From assembly GCA_938091995.1 (NCBI GenBank), contig CALKNZ010000046.1:1-33894 (forward strand): a stretch of 33,894 nucleotides of DNA, in the 5' to 3' direction. Both the position numbers and the translations under genes were made by a program. The notes beneath the pieces were generated by a model that worked only from the letters and a program-made list of their open reading frames with translations, was not told the DNA's origin and did no database searches. Below, piece after piece: positions 18,384 through 26,266 of the stretch. The DNA is from an uncultured Luminiphilus sp. (GTDB lineage: Bacteria; Pseudomonadota; Gammaproteobacteria; Pseudomonadales; Halieaceae). How positions within the stretch are numbered: the first letter of the stretch is position 1; each line of letters starts with the position of its first letter.

Positions 18384-21335
18384 ATGGAATCAATAGCCCA
18401 AAACCCAGCCACTATTACCTTCACAAAGCAGCGCAGCGCAACGATTCCTGGGCTCAATGTCACGGTTGAGGAATTTATTCATCCGGGCACCGGCGCGCAG
18501 CATTTACACCTGCAGTGCGACAACCCCGAAAATGTCTTTATGGTGGCACTACGTACCGTTCCAGAAGACTCCACCGGAGTCGCCCACATTCTGGAACATA
18601 CTGTGCTGTGCGGCAGCGAAAACTACCCCGTCCGCGATCCTTTTTTTATGATGCTTCGGCGTTCACTGAATACTTTCATGAATGCATTTACCAGCTCTGA
18701 TTGGACTGCTTACCCTTTTGCCACGCAAAACCGTAAAGACTTTAGTAATTTATTGTCGGTTTACTTGGACGCGGTCTTCTTCTCAAGACTGGATCCCCTC
18801 GACTTCGCGCAGGAAGGACATCGAGTAGAGTTCGAGAACCCCAAAGACACTGAGGGCAATCTTGTATTCAAGGGTGTCGTGTTTAACGAAATGAAAGGCG
18901 CGATGTCGTCAGTGTCTGCCGTCTTGTGGGATAGGTTGTGCTACGAACTCTTCCCCACTAACACCTACCATCACAACAGTGGTGGTGATCCCGCTAATAT
19001 TCCTGATCTCAGCTACCAGCAGCTAAGAGATTTTTATGCCCGGCACTACCACCCGAGTAACGCGGTGTTTCTCACTTTCGGTGACATCCCTGCGAGTGAT
19101 CATCAAGCTGTTTTCGAAAACGCTGTACTCAATCGCTTTGAAGCATCAGAAACGGCTATTTCAGTTGATTTAGAACATGCATTCACCACACCTAAGCGCG
19201 CCACCCACCCTTATGCAGTTGAGGCTGACGAGGAATCCGGACGCAAGACCCACCATGTTATTGGGTGGAAGCTTGGAGAGAGCTCTGACCTTCTCGCCAT
19301 GCTTGAAGCACAGGTTTTAGCCGCAGTGCTCATGGAAAACAGTGCCTCACCGCTCATGCATTTTCTTGAAACAACACCCCTTGGAACGGCGCCATCACCA
19401 CTGTGCGGTGTTGAAGAATCCATGCGGGAAATGGTCTTTTGCTGTGGCATTGAGGGCAGTGATATTGATCAGCTCGAGGAATTTGAGGTCGCCGTTCTTG
19501 ACGTCATAAAAACCATTTCTGAAACAGGAATTCCCAAGGAAAGACTCGAGGCCATACTGCATCAAATTGAACTATCCCAGCGAGAATTAACCGGCGACGG
19601 TATGCCCTATGGCCTAAACCTGATGCTTCGAGCACTGGGGGCCGCGGTGCATGGAGGGGATTCACTAGCCGCACTCAACCTTGATCCCATACTGCAGACT
19701 ATTCGTGAGCGCAGTCTCAGTGATAATTATGTGCCCGGGTTGATTAATCGCTTACTGCTGCAAAATCCGCATCGCGTGACGCTTACGCTGGCACCCGATA
19801 GCGGGCTTACCGCAGGCCGTGAAGCAGCTGAGCAAGAACGACTCAGCGCTATGGCCGCATCTCTGGACAATGCAGGACGCTCTAAAGTTTTGGATCTTGC
19901 CGAGAAACTGAAGGAGCGGCAAGGTATTGAGGATGACCCTGACATTTTGCCAAAAGTGACGCTTAGCGACATCCCACACGGCGTTTCAGAGCCCAAACCC
20001 AGTGTTAGAAATGAGGGCGGCATTGATGTTTGGAACTACACGACCGGTACTAATGGTCTGGTCTACCAGCAGTGGGTTAAACCCCTCCCAGCACTGTCTG
20101 ACCAGGAGATGACCAACTTGCCCTTTGTGACGGGGTTAATCGGAGAACTGGGGGCGGGATCTGAGAGCTATCTGACGATACAAGATCGTCAGTCCGCCAC
20201 TGTTGGATCTCTGGGTGTTTCGACCATGACGCGCAGTGCCCGAGGCGATGTGCAAGATTGCAGCGGCTGGCTTGTGATGTCATCGAAAGCACTCGCAAAC
20301 CGCTCGCACCAACAAGTCGATCTAATGCACGATACATTTACCCAAACCCGGTTTGACGAGGGACCTCGCATCCGCGAGCTCGTTAACCAAATTCGAGCGC
20401 GGCGTGATCAATCAATCACCGGCAGTGGTCACAGCCTAGCGATGACCGCCGCATCCGCTGGCATGAGCCCTTTGGCGCTTAGAGCCCACGAACAGGGGGG
20501 GTTAGAGGGCATCCGAAACTTACGAAAGCTTGACGACCGGTTATCACTAGACAGTGAACTCCAAGAATTCATGGCACAGCTATCTGGAGTGCATCGCCAA
20601 ATTGTTGATTCACACGGCCTGCAAATAGCCGTCATTGCCGACACACAAAACTTGAAGGCGGCAGAAGAATACGCACTAGAAAAGGTTAAATCGACGGCCC
20701 GAGATCTGCCAGGACCGCTTTGGCACCCTGAAGCCATTAGAGAGCACCGCCGAGAGGCTTGGATCACCAATACTCAGGTGAATTTCTGCGCTAAAGCCTA
20801 TCAGACAGTGCCTTCTAGCCATCCAGATGCGCCCGCCCTAACGGTTCTATCCGCCGTATTACGCAACGGCTATCTTCACCGGGCTATCAGAGAACAGGGT
20901 GGAGCTTATGGCGGTGGTGCCAGCCACGACGGTAATGTCGGCGCCTTTCGGTTCTTCTCCTACCGAGATCCGCGCCTAGGGGAGACCTTGACTGACTTTG
21001 ATGCGGCAATCGACTGGTTTTCGACGAACACCCATGCCCCTGAAACCTTAGAAGAGGCTATTCTTGGGGTTATTGGCAGTCTTGATAAACCCGGATCTCC
21101 AGCTGGGGAAGCCCGAAAGCATTTTCATGAGTCATTGTTTGCTAGAACGGCAGATCATCGTGCGGCTTTTCGGCGCGGCGTTATTAACACGACGCTGGAT
21201 GACCTCCGCCGAGTCACCGAGACCTATCTGCTAAACGCAGAAGCCAGCACAGCGATTATTACTAACCCACAAACCGCTACTCGAGAAGCAGCGCTTCTCG
21301 AAGAATTAGATCTGAAACAAAGAGACTTAAACTAA
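18384..21335 (+). CDS. M16C insulinase-family metallopeptidase (presequence-protease-like)
   Basis: A 983-aa zinc peptidase of the M16C group, whose organelle relatives degrade presequence and other small peptides inside a closed chamber. The inverted zinc motif HILEH (His68, Glu71, His72) lies in DSTGVAHILEHTVLCGSENYP. The downstream ligand region is VFNEMKGAMSS. Two further M16 domain halves follow, including TAYPFATQNRKDFSNLL and the C-terminal REQGGAYGGGASHDG block. I prefer the ATG at 18384 to a TTG 48 bp upstream because it has a purine-rich site (GCGGA) before it and begins at the family's usual distance from the motif. No signal peptide is visible, so it is probably cytoplasmic. It is the last plus-strand gene, ending 3 bp from the convergent C39 gene. 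Confidence 0.94.
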   Translation: MESIAQNPATITFTKQRSATIPGLNVTVEEFIHPGTGAQHLHLQCDNPENVFMVALRTVPEDSTGVAHILEHTVLCGSENYPVRDPFFMMLRRSLNTFMNAFTSSDWTAYPFATQNRKDFSNLLSVYLDAVFFSRLDPLDFAQEGHRVEFENPKDTEGNLVFKGVVFNEMKGAMSSVSAVLWDRLCYELFPTNTYHHNSGGDPANIPDLSYQQLRDFYARHYHPSNAVFLTFGDIPASDHQAVFENAVLNRFEASETAISVDLEHAFTTPKRATHPYAVEADEESGRKTHHVIGWKLGESSDLLAMLEAQVLAAVLMENSASPLMHFLETTPLGTAPSPLCGVEESMREMVFCCGIEGSDIDQLEEFEVAVLDVIKTISETGIPKERLEAILHQIELSQRELTGDGMPYGLNLMLRALGAAVHGGDSLAALNLDPILQTIRERSLSDNYVPGLINRLLLQNPHRVTLTLAPDSGLTAGREAAEQERLSAMAASLDNAGRSKVLDLAEKLKERQGIEDDPDILPKVTLSDIPHGVSEPKPSVRNEGGIDVWNYTTGTNGLVYQQWVKPLPALSDQEMTNLPFVTGLIGELGAGSESYLTIQDRQSATVGSLGVSTMTRSARGDVQDCSGWLVMSSKALANRSHQQVDLMHDTFTQTRFDEGPRIRELVNQIRARRDQSITGSGHSLAMTAASAGMSPLALRAHEQGGLEGIRNLRKLDDRLSLDSELQEFMAQLSGVHRQIVDSHGLQIAVIADTQNLKAAEEYALEKVKSTARDLPGPLWHPEAIREHRREAWITNTQVNFCAKAYQTVPSSHPDAPALTVLSAVLRNGYLHRAIREQGGAYGGGASHDGNVGAFRFFSYRDPRLGETLTDFDAAIDWFSTNTHAPETLEEAILGVIGSLDKPGSPAGEARKHFHESLFARTADHRAAFRRGVINTTLDDLRRVTETYLLNAEASTAIITNPQTATREAALLEELDLKQRDLN

Positions 21336-21338
21336 GTC

Positions 21339-21965
21339 TCAGGGCCGCCCCTGATGAGAAGCGTGCGATGTGCTTTCAATAATCAGTGCGATACCCCGGC
21401 CCATAGGATCAGACCAGCGGGAGACTAAGCCGTCCCATGGCACTTTTAAAATGCCATGGGACGGATCATAAATAGTCGCCAAACCTAAAGCGTCCCTTGG
21501 TTGTAAAACTATAAAATGCCCTCCAACTTTCCCCGGCATTCTCAAGATCGTTACTCGATCGATATTCTCAAGCCACGATCGCGACGCAGAAAGTCCTCGG
21601 GAGGGGATGCCAAAATACGCTAATAACCATTGTAAATCTGATAGCGAGTAACCCTCGCCCGCAGGTCTGCCTTCAGTCGCAATATAGCGATGGCTCAATA
21701 AACTGGCTAACTCCTGCAGCTCCGGATCAAGCCCCCTGTCGGCGAGAATAAAACCAACCGCTCTAAGTCCACAGTCGTTACGCAGAGCGACGGGGTCTAA
21801 AACAAAAGCTGGACTGAAGGGTAAGCTTGAGATTACAGAGCCCGAATTGAACTCGCCCTGAACCGGCAAGGTCAAGAGTAGGCCTAACCCGGCAATTAAC
21901 CGGGCTAGGATTGAAGAACACCGTAGACGACTCGAATAGCTAAACACAGCGCCGCAAGATCGCAT
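21339..21965 (-). CDS. exported C39-type cysteine peptidase
   Basis: A 208-aa protein with an N-terminal signal or anchor (basic residues, then ARLIAGLGLLLTLPVQG, cleavage about residue 37) and a papain-like C39 fold. Catalytic residues expected for the family are visible: Cys65 in RNDCGLRAVG, His150 in GGHFIVLQP, Asp167 in IYDPSHG. The Gln that usually sits six residues before the Cys is Val59 here. C39 domains normally process Gly-Gly leader peptides inside ABC exporters; stand-alone exported versions such as FapD of the Pseudomonas functional-amyloid operon are also known. The preceding gene, 10 bp upstream, encodes a small exported protein with a Gly-Gly motif, a plausible substrate. A striking 13-bp perfect hairpin overlies the codons just after the catalytic Asp. 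Confidence 0.8.
   Translation of the reverse strand: MRSCGAVFSYSSRLRCSSILARLIAGLGLLLTLPVQGEFNSGSVISSLPFSPAFVLDPVALRNDCGLRAVGFILADRGLDPELQELASLLSHRYIATEGRPAGEGYSLSDLQWLLAYFGIPSRGLSASRSWLENIDRVTILRMPGKVGGHFIVLQPRDALGLATIYDPSHGILKVPWDGLVSRWSDPMGRGIALIIESTSHASHQGRP
21430..21464. repeat. 13-bp perfect inverted repeat inside the C39 peptidase gene
   Basis: The arms CCGTCCCATGGCA and TGCCATGGGACGG match perfectly around the 9-nt loop CTTTTAAAA. Each arm contains its own palindrome CCATGG. In the minus-strand mRNA this is a strong stem-loop covering the codons for PSHGILKVPWDG, directly after the putative catalytic Asp. No U-tract follows on either strand. An arm of this length with a short loop is unlikely by chance in 34 kb. 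Its role (RNA processing, translational pause, protein-binding site) is unknown. Confidence 0.85.
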
Positions 21966-21975
21966 GACTCGCTAG

Positions 21976-22272
21976 CTACGGAGCCTCAGTGTAAAAGTGC
22001 GGACTCGTCGGTGCGTAATAAGGCACGTATACCCCCCAATAAAAGCCCATTAAGGCCAAATCTACGCTGGCTATACCTAAAGCGAGGGCCATTGGCCCCA
22101 AGCCCCCTCGGGTGCTTTCCATAACAATCGGGTCGAGCTCTTGAATTGGCATATCGTAAACAAGTGTTGAACGGCTATCCCGGTGCGAATCAGCGTGCAT
22201 CGGTTCGGCCATAGCAGCCGTTGCACCCACTAGCAGTAATGCTAGTCCTAGTGACTCAAATGTAGTTTTCAT
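21976..22272 (-). CDS. small exported protein with Gly-Gly leader-like motif
   Basis: A 98-aa protein I do not recognise. It has a Sec signal peptide (MKTTFESLGLALLLVGATAA, cleavage near MA/EP). A polar spacer follows, then ELDPIVMESTRGGLGPMALA with Gly56-Gly57, then a hydrophobic segment and a tail rich in aromatic residues (MGFYWGVYVPYYAP). Leu at -12 and Met at -7 from the cleavage point fit bacteriocin-type double-glycine leaders; Thr at -4 does not. Two ATGs are possible; GGGAG touches the first (22278) but lies 6 nt before the second (22272), so I chose the second. The C39 peptidase gene follows after 10 bp. A maturation-substrate role is inferred from that pairing. Confidence 0.72.
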   Translation of the reverse strand: MKTTFESLGLALLLVGATAAMAEPMHADSHRDSRSTLVYDMPIQELDPIVMESTRGGLGPMALALGIASVDLALMGFYWGVYVPYYAPTSPHFYTEAP

Positions 22273-22294
22273 AGACATCTCCCTGTCTTAGTAA

Positions 22295-22312
22295 GGGACC
22301 ATCCTGGGTCCC
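22295..22312 (-). repeat. leader hairpin upstream of the Gly-Gly protein gene
   Basis: A perfect 6-bp stem GGGACC / GGTCCC with a 6-nt loop lies 10 nt upstream of the GGGAG ribosome site on the minus strand. No U-run follows, so it is not an ordinary terminator. It may stabilise or control the mRNA of the small protein gene. Confidence 0.45.
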
Positions 22313-22324
22313 GGTTTCTGTCGT

Positions 22325-22348
22325 GTCGTCTACATGGCGGTAAACGAC
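22325..22348 (-). repeat. second leader hairpin between desaturase and Gly-Gly protein genes
   Basis: GTCGTTTAC pairs with GTAGACGAC (minus-strand reading) over nine positions with one G-U wobble, around the loop CGCCAT. With the adjacent stem at 22295 it gives two consecutive hairpins in a 161-bp spacer, suggesting a structured leader or a processing site that separates the desaturase message from the small-protein/peptidase message. Confidence 0.4.
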
Positions 22349-22433
22349 AACGAAGCGGAAATCCTAGGCGTATAAGTTGCGTATGAACACGTCAGATAGA
22401 TGCGGAGATTAGCTGTGGCTGACACGATAGCGT

Positions 22434-23399
22434 TTAGGACGATACTGATGATGACCCTTGCAGTACGCTCTTAAATACCGTGCCATACCCAGGAGACACA
22501 GGGGTGTGGTCAAAGTAACCTCGAGCCCGCAACAACCGACGAAGATCTGCAAGTCGATAACACGGCACTGCCGCCATAAAATGATGCTCTAGATGAAAAT
22601 TGACGGAATGCGGCGCCATCAAAAAACGCTGCCAATAGGGTGCTTCTACCGTGCGCGTATTTTCTCTGGGATCAAGATCATAAAGATTGGGCACCGCCCC
22701 ATGCTCCGCAATTTGACGCAGTCGAATCACCAGCATGTAAGTAGTCATAAAGGTGGCAAACCACAGTAACCATGTCCAGCCCCATCCCAGTGCAAATAGA
22801 GCGAGAAACAAGAGCCCCTGCACCAATATTTGCTTGAATAAAAGTGCTCGACCCTGACCTTGAGCTCGGTTCATATTCCCAGCACCGCCCCTAACCAGGC
22901 TGATTAACAACTTAAAACCTGTTTGCCCGGTTAAATCGCGAAAGACTTTTCGACCGAAGCTTTTGTTCTTAATTGGATAGGCCGCATAATTAACGAGATC
23001 TGGATCATCGCGAGTGCCCGCTTTTCGATGATGCTCCAAATGCCCCGCCGCATAGCTGGGCAGATCGCCCAAGGTTGGCAATGCACAAAACCACTGACCT
23101 ACAACACGATTCAACGCCGGCGTGGCAAACAAAGAGCCATGACCTGCTTCATGCATGAGAACAGCAAGGCCCAACTGGCGACCCGGTAAAAATACTAGGA
23201 CAATTATTGCAGTCAGTGGCCCGGGAAAAAGCGCAGCCAGCCCTAGCAGTATAAAAACTAAACCCCATGTTTGAGCCACCAGCCAAAGTCCAACCAAGTC
23301 GCTTGATTGCATTAATGCTAACCGCTCTTCAGCAGAAAGCAGCTCATTGGGCTTAGTGGGTGCTACAGAACCACTTTTATGGGCGACATTCATCGACAT
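22434..23399 (-). CDS. membrane fatty-acid desaturase (type 1)
   Basis: A 321-aa integral-membrane di-iron enzyme of the fatty-acid desaturase / hydroxylase superfamily. The three histidine boxes are visible: HEAGHGS, HLEHHRK and HLEHHFM; a further His lies in RQIAEHGAVPN. Hydrophobic spans flank the first box (LVAQTWGLVFILLGLAALFP and TAIIVLVFLPG) and the middle (LVQGLLFLALFALGWGWTWL). AAAGG lies 7 nt before the ATG. The substrate is unclear: lipid acyl chains are usual, but carotenoid or other hydroxylases share the boxes. It lies upstream of the Gly-Gly protein and C39 peptidase on the same strand. A 21-bp perfect palindrome lies about 156 bp upstream of its start. Confidence 0.9.
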   Translation of the reverse strand: MSMNVAHKSGSVAPTKPNELLSAEERLALMQSSDLVGLWLVAQTWGLVFILLGLAALFPGPLTAIIVLVFLPGRQLGLAVLMHEAGHGSLFATPALNRVVGQWFCALPTLGDLPSYAAGHLEHHRKAGTRDDPDLVNYAAYPIKNKSFGRKVFRDLTGQTGFKLLISLVRGGAGNMNRAQGQGRALLFKQILVQGLLFLALFALGWGWTWLLWFATFMTTYMLVIRLRQIAEHGAVPNLYDLDPRENTRTVEAPYWQRFLMAPHSVNFHLEHHFMAAVPCYRLADLRRLLRARGYFDHTPVSPGYGTVFKSVLQGSSSVSS

Positions 23400-23554
23400 C
23401 TAGACACCTTTAGGCGTGGGTTTTTTTCTGGAGGCGCAACCCTATCTTCCCACAAAACACCGTTGCAGGACGACCTATTACCAATAACAAATAAGGCCAT
23501 AAGTGGCGTTAATCAGTGTGCATGGATGGGAGAGCCCTAGCCGTTTTTACCTAC

Positions 23555-23575
23555 TTCAAACAGAAGCTGTTTGAA
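23555..23575. promoter_or_regulatory. 21-bp perfect palindrome, likely operator
   Basis: The arms TTCAAACAG and CTGTTTGAA are perfectly complementary around AAG. The size and symmetry fit a dimeric regulator such as a TetR-family protein. The CAAAC/GTTTG half-sites resemble those described for the fatty-acid regulator PsrA, but the spacing is 7 rather than 2-4. It may control the desaturase, the lipoprotein, or both. Confidence 0.6.
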
Positions 23576-23735
23576 TCCTGACCGCACTCATAGATACCTC
23601 ACCCGCCCCTGACAATGGCATCGGTCAATAACGCTCACGCCAGTATCTCTGAAAAACGTTTAGAACTGCATTTAGTGATAGCTCATTTTATAAAGACTTG
23701 CCATAATTCTGCCCCTGTATCGACATACAAGTTTT

Positions 23736-23750
23736 TGACCGCAACGGTCA
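23736..23750. repeat. short inverted repeat upstream of the lipoprotein gene
   Basis: TGACCG and CGGTCA flank CAA, about 80 bp upstream of the lipoprotein start. The 6-bp arms are perfect. TTGACC within it could be a -35 element, but no good -10 follows at the right distance. An operator or leader hairpin is possible. Confidence 0.35.
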
Positions 23751-23830
23751 GGTCCAATTTGCGGCAAAGACTTTTGAAATTGTGTCGGCACATCTCTAAA
23801 GCGTTTCACATCTAGCTCGAGGATTTCAAA

Positions 23831-24517
23831 ATGCGTCAATTCGCCATAAGCCTTTCCTGTAGCGCCTTAATTGCACTAACGGCAGGGTGTGCGTCTACAG
23901 AAGATCAGGCCATAGAAGCCTTGAACGACACTGGACAAGTGTCTCGTAACTCAAACTACAAAGACATCACCCAATATCCGGGTAATGTCACCTGCGGCAA
24001 ATACCTCGCTCAAGATTATCAGGGCTTTCCCATTTACAAGGATTTCGTCGTCTTAGATACCGTAGCCAACCTCAGGCCATTAGCTCTAGACGTTAAAATT
24101 TACTGCAGCGAGGATCCAGCAGCGGCGCTGGACGCGGCTTTTAACATTAATTATCAAGTTCAAAAGCTTCAGATAGATAGCATTCTCGAAGATTTCCGTA
24201 CACTAGCAGAGCCGCTTGCAGCTTATTTAAAGAGCAATCGCACCTACCCCTGGACCGAGCAGGGACTCCAAGCTCTGGTCGAACGCACAACAAAGGGTAA
24301 CGCTCCCTTAAATTTTCCAGAGGACGGTTACATCAGCGCAATACCCACCGACCCTTGGGGTAAAAGTTATGATTACGTCTGTGAGCCCTTCGCCGGAATT
24401 CTTGTCCCCTACAAACTTCAGTCCTTCGGCGCTGATGGGGTCGCGGGTGGCACGGAAGCAAATGCAGATATCAAGCACAGCTACCTGCCCTACTTTGACC
24501 ATATAAACGACCTGTAG
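23831..24517 (+). CDS. lipoprotein with GspG-like pseudopilin C-terminal domain
   Basis: A 228-aa lipoprotein: the lipobox LTAGC places the acylated Cys at residue 20. After an unassigned segment (about 25-115, with Cys55 and Cys92) comes a domain matching the globular part of type II secretion major pseudopilins. It has a helix (SILEDFRTLAEPLAAYLKSN), TYPWTEQGLQALVERTTKG (138-156), IPTDPWGKSYDYVC (171-184) and LQSFGADGVAGGTEANADI (196-214). The hydrophobic pilin helix and prepilin cleavage site are absent; lipidation would anchor it instead. GAGGA precedes the ATG. No other secretion genes are nearby, so any link to the T2SS is inference. The 3' end is 24 bp from the convergent transporter gene. 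Confidence 0.85.
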   Translation: MRQFAISLSCSALIALTAGCASTEDQAIEALNDTGQVSRNSNYKDITQYPGNVTCGKYLAQDYQGFPIYKDFVVLDTVANLRPLALDVKIYCSEDPAAALDAAFNINYQVQKLQIDSILEDFRTLAEPLAAYLKSNRTYPWTEQGLQALVERTTKGNAPLNFPEDGYISAIPTDPWGKSYDYVCEPFAGILVPYKLQSFGADGVAGGTEANADIKHSYLPYFDHINDL

Positions 24518-24541
24518 TCGTTCTAGGCTTGCCCATGATGA

Positions 24542-26266
24542 TTAAAAAGGAAACACCCTCGGCAGCAAGAGCAAAACAACAGTGCTGTACACCAAGGTAA
24601 TCGGCAGACCAAACCTCAGATAATCGGCACGCTGATAGCCTCCCAAGTTTTGTACCATCAGGTTTGTCGTATAGCCAAAAGGCGTTAGAAATGAGGCGCT
24701 AGCGCCAAAAGCAATGGCCATAACAAAGGGCATGGGGTCGGCACCACTCGACAGCGCTAGGGTCCAAGCCAATGGAAACATTAAAGCCGCAGCCGCATTG
24801 TTGGTCATTAACTCGGTGAGCAACACGGTCAGGACATAAACCGCAACCAGCGTCCATAAAGGGTCTAAACCAGCAATGAGTGGCGACACCCAAGCAGCGG
24901 CCAAAGCCACAGCACCGGTATCCTGAAGGCCCTGCGCAACCGTTAAAGCTGAAGCAATTATTAGCCACATCTCAAAGGGAAAACGGCGCCGCAAATCAGC
25001 GCCGTTTATAACGCCAAGCACCATAAAAATAGCCAATAGAAAGGCGAGCCCCGTTACCAAAGCGAGAATTCCCATGGCGGCTAAAGTGACAATCGCCACC
25101 ACAGATGCTGTGATAAAAATGCTGACTGATAGCGGCAAACGTGAGGTATCGACTTCAGAATTAACGACCAAAAAATTGCGACCCAAATTCATGCGTTGGG
25201 CAAAATCAGGACCCACAGCTAACGCCAAATAATCACCCGGTTGCAGCGTAATACCCCCGAGCTTTCCCGAGAGCTGAGCGCCATCGCGACGCAAACCCAC
25301 AACCGCCGCATCAAAACGCGCTCTAAAACTGGATTCTTTTATGGTTTGACCCGCCACAGCCGCATTGGGCAACAAAACAACCTCCGTCATATTGTCACCC
25401 AACAAACCCTCTTCCGTCGCAAAGAGCTGTAATCCTGGAAAATTCGAAAGAATGCCGATTCGGCTAACGTCTCCCGAAAAAATCAGCCGATCGCCGGCCT
25501 CAATGCGCTGTGAGGGCGCAACCGGCGAAAGCATCTCCTCGCCACGCGCAATCTCCACCAAAAACAGGTCATCCAGATCACGCAGCCCATTTTCTAATAT
25601 GGTTCTGCCCACAAGTTTAGATTCGGGGAGCACCGTCGCCTCAATCAAATGCTCACTGATTTGTAGCTCAGTGTTCTCGTACTGAGGTAATTGGTGACGA
25701 AACAGCATCATGAAAATGATTCCGCCAATTGCCGCAGGCAGCGCCACCGGCAAAAATGCAAAAAAAGCGATGCCCTTCCCCGAAGCTTCTTGTAAAAAAC
25801 TGCTGACGATGAGGTTGGTAGACGTACCGATAAGTGTCAGCGTACCCCCTAAAATAGCCGCATAGGAAAGGGGCAGCAAAAGCTGGCTTGGGGCATGAAG
25901 ACGGGATCGTTTCAGTACCCCAGCAAGCGTTGCCACGACAGCGGTATTGTTAACAAAAGCCGAAAACACAGCAGTCACTAGCGATATACGTAATATAGAC
26001 CCCGCTAGAGATGGAGCGACCATGCGACGAGAAACCATCAACAGCCAAGGCAGCCGTTCAAAGCCCACCGAGACAAGCATTAGCAGTACGAGAGTAACCA
26101 GCCCCTCATTCGTGGCTTTGGATAACACCGTATCGATATCGACGAGCCCCATCAACAAACAGGCCAACATTGCACTGGCAAAAATCCAAGGAGCAGACCA
26201 CCGTGTCACCAAAAGAGACGTGACTAGCCAGACGACAACCAGCATTATTAAGCTAATATCCAACAA
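24542..26266 (-). CDS. SLC13-family transporter with two RCK_C (TrkA-C) domains
   Basis: A 574-aa inner-membrane carrier of the divalent anion:sodium symporter type. Two membrane halves enclose a cytosolic part: about residues 1-190 and 380-574, with two TrkA-C-like domains at about 205-285 and 290-370 (VGRTILENGLRD, IEAGDRLIFSGD, LQPGDYLALAVG). Repeat-related motifs FVNNTAVVATL plus GTSTNLIV in the first half match TNNAAAALMFP plus GYTTNLMV in the second half; these hairpins bind sodium and substrate in the family. The substrate (sulfate, dicarboxylate or other anion) cannot be told. The start is uncertain: tandem TTG codons at 26266 with weak ribosome site; an ATG seven codons later is an alternative. 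Confidence 0.88.
   Translation of the reverse strand: MLDISLIMLVVVWLVTSLLVTRWSAPWIFASAMLACLLMGLVDIDTVLSKATNEGLVTLVLLMLVSVGFERLPWLLMVSRRMVAPSLAGSILRISLVTAVFSAFVNNTAVVATLAGVLKRSRLHAPSQLLLPLSYAAILGGTLTLIGTSTNLIVSSFLQEASGKGIAFFAFLPVALPAAIGGIIFMMLFRHQLPQYENTELQISEHLIEATVLPESKLVGRTILENGLRDLDDLFLVEIARGEEMLSPVAPSQRIEAGDRLIFSGDVSRIGILSNFPGLQLFATEEGLLGDNMTEVVLLPNAAVAGQTIKESSFRARFDAAVVGLRRDGAQLSGKLGGITLQPGDYLALAVGPDFAQRMNLGRNFLVVNSEVDTSRLPLSVSIFITASVVAIVTLAAMGILALVTGLAFLLAIFMVLGVINGADLRRRFPFEMWLIIASALTVAQGLQDTGAVALAAAWVSPLIAGLDPLWTLVAVYVLTVLLTELMTNNAAAALMFPLAWTLALSSGADPMPFVMAIAFGASASFLTPFGYTTNLMVQNLGGYQRADYLRFGLPITLVYSTVVLLLLPRVFPF

Larger units (their letters stand above)
23400..23830. promoter_or_regulatory. 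431-bp divergent intergenic region (desaturase / lipoprotein)
   Basis: The largest non-coding stretch in the window. It holds the ribosome sites of both flanking genes, a perfect 21-bp palindrome (23555-23575), a second inverted repeat (23736-23750), and a T7 run near 23420 without a stem before it. A 66-codon plus-strand frame at 23615-23815 shows no family features and is not called. Promoters must be here, but no convincing -35/-10 pair was found. Confidence 0.6.

Noticed and set aside
23415-23430. T7 run as a terminator near the desaturase start
   Set aside because: No stem precedes it and it lies upstream of the gene, not after one.
23615-23815. 66-codon plus-strand frame before the lipoprotein gene
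   Set aside because: No family features, composition like the spacer, no ribosome site; the frame crosses an inverted repeat likely to be regulatory.
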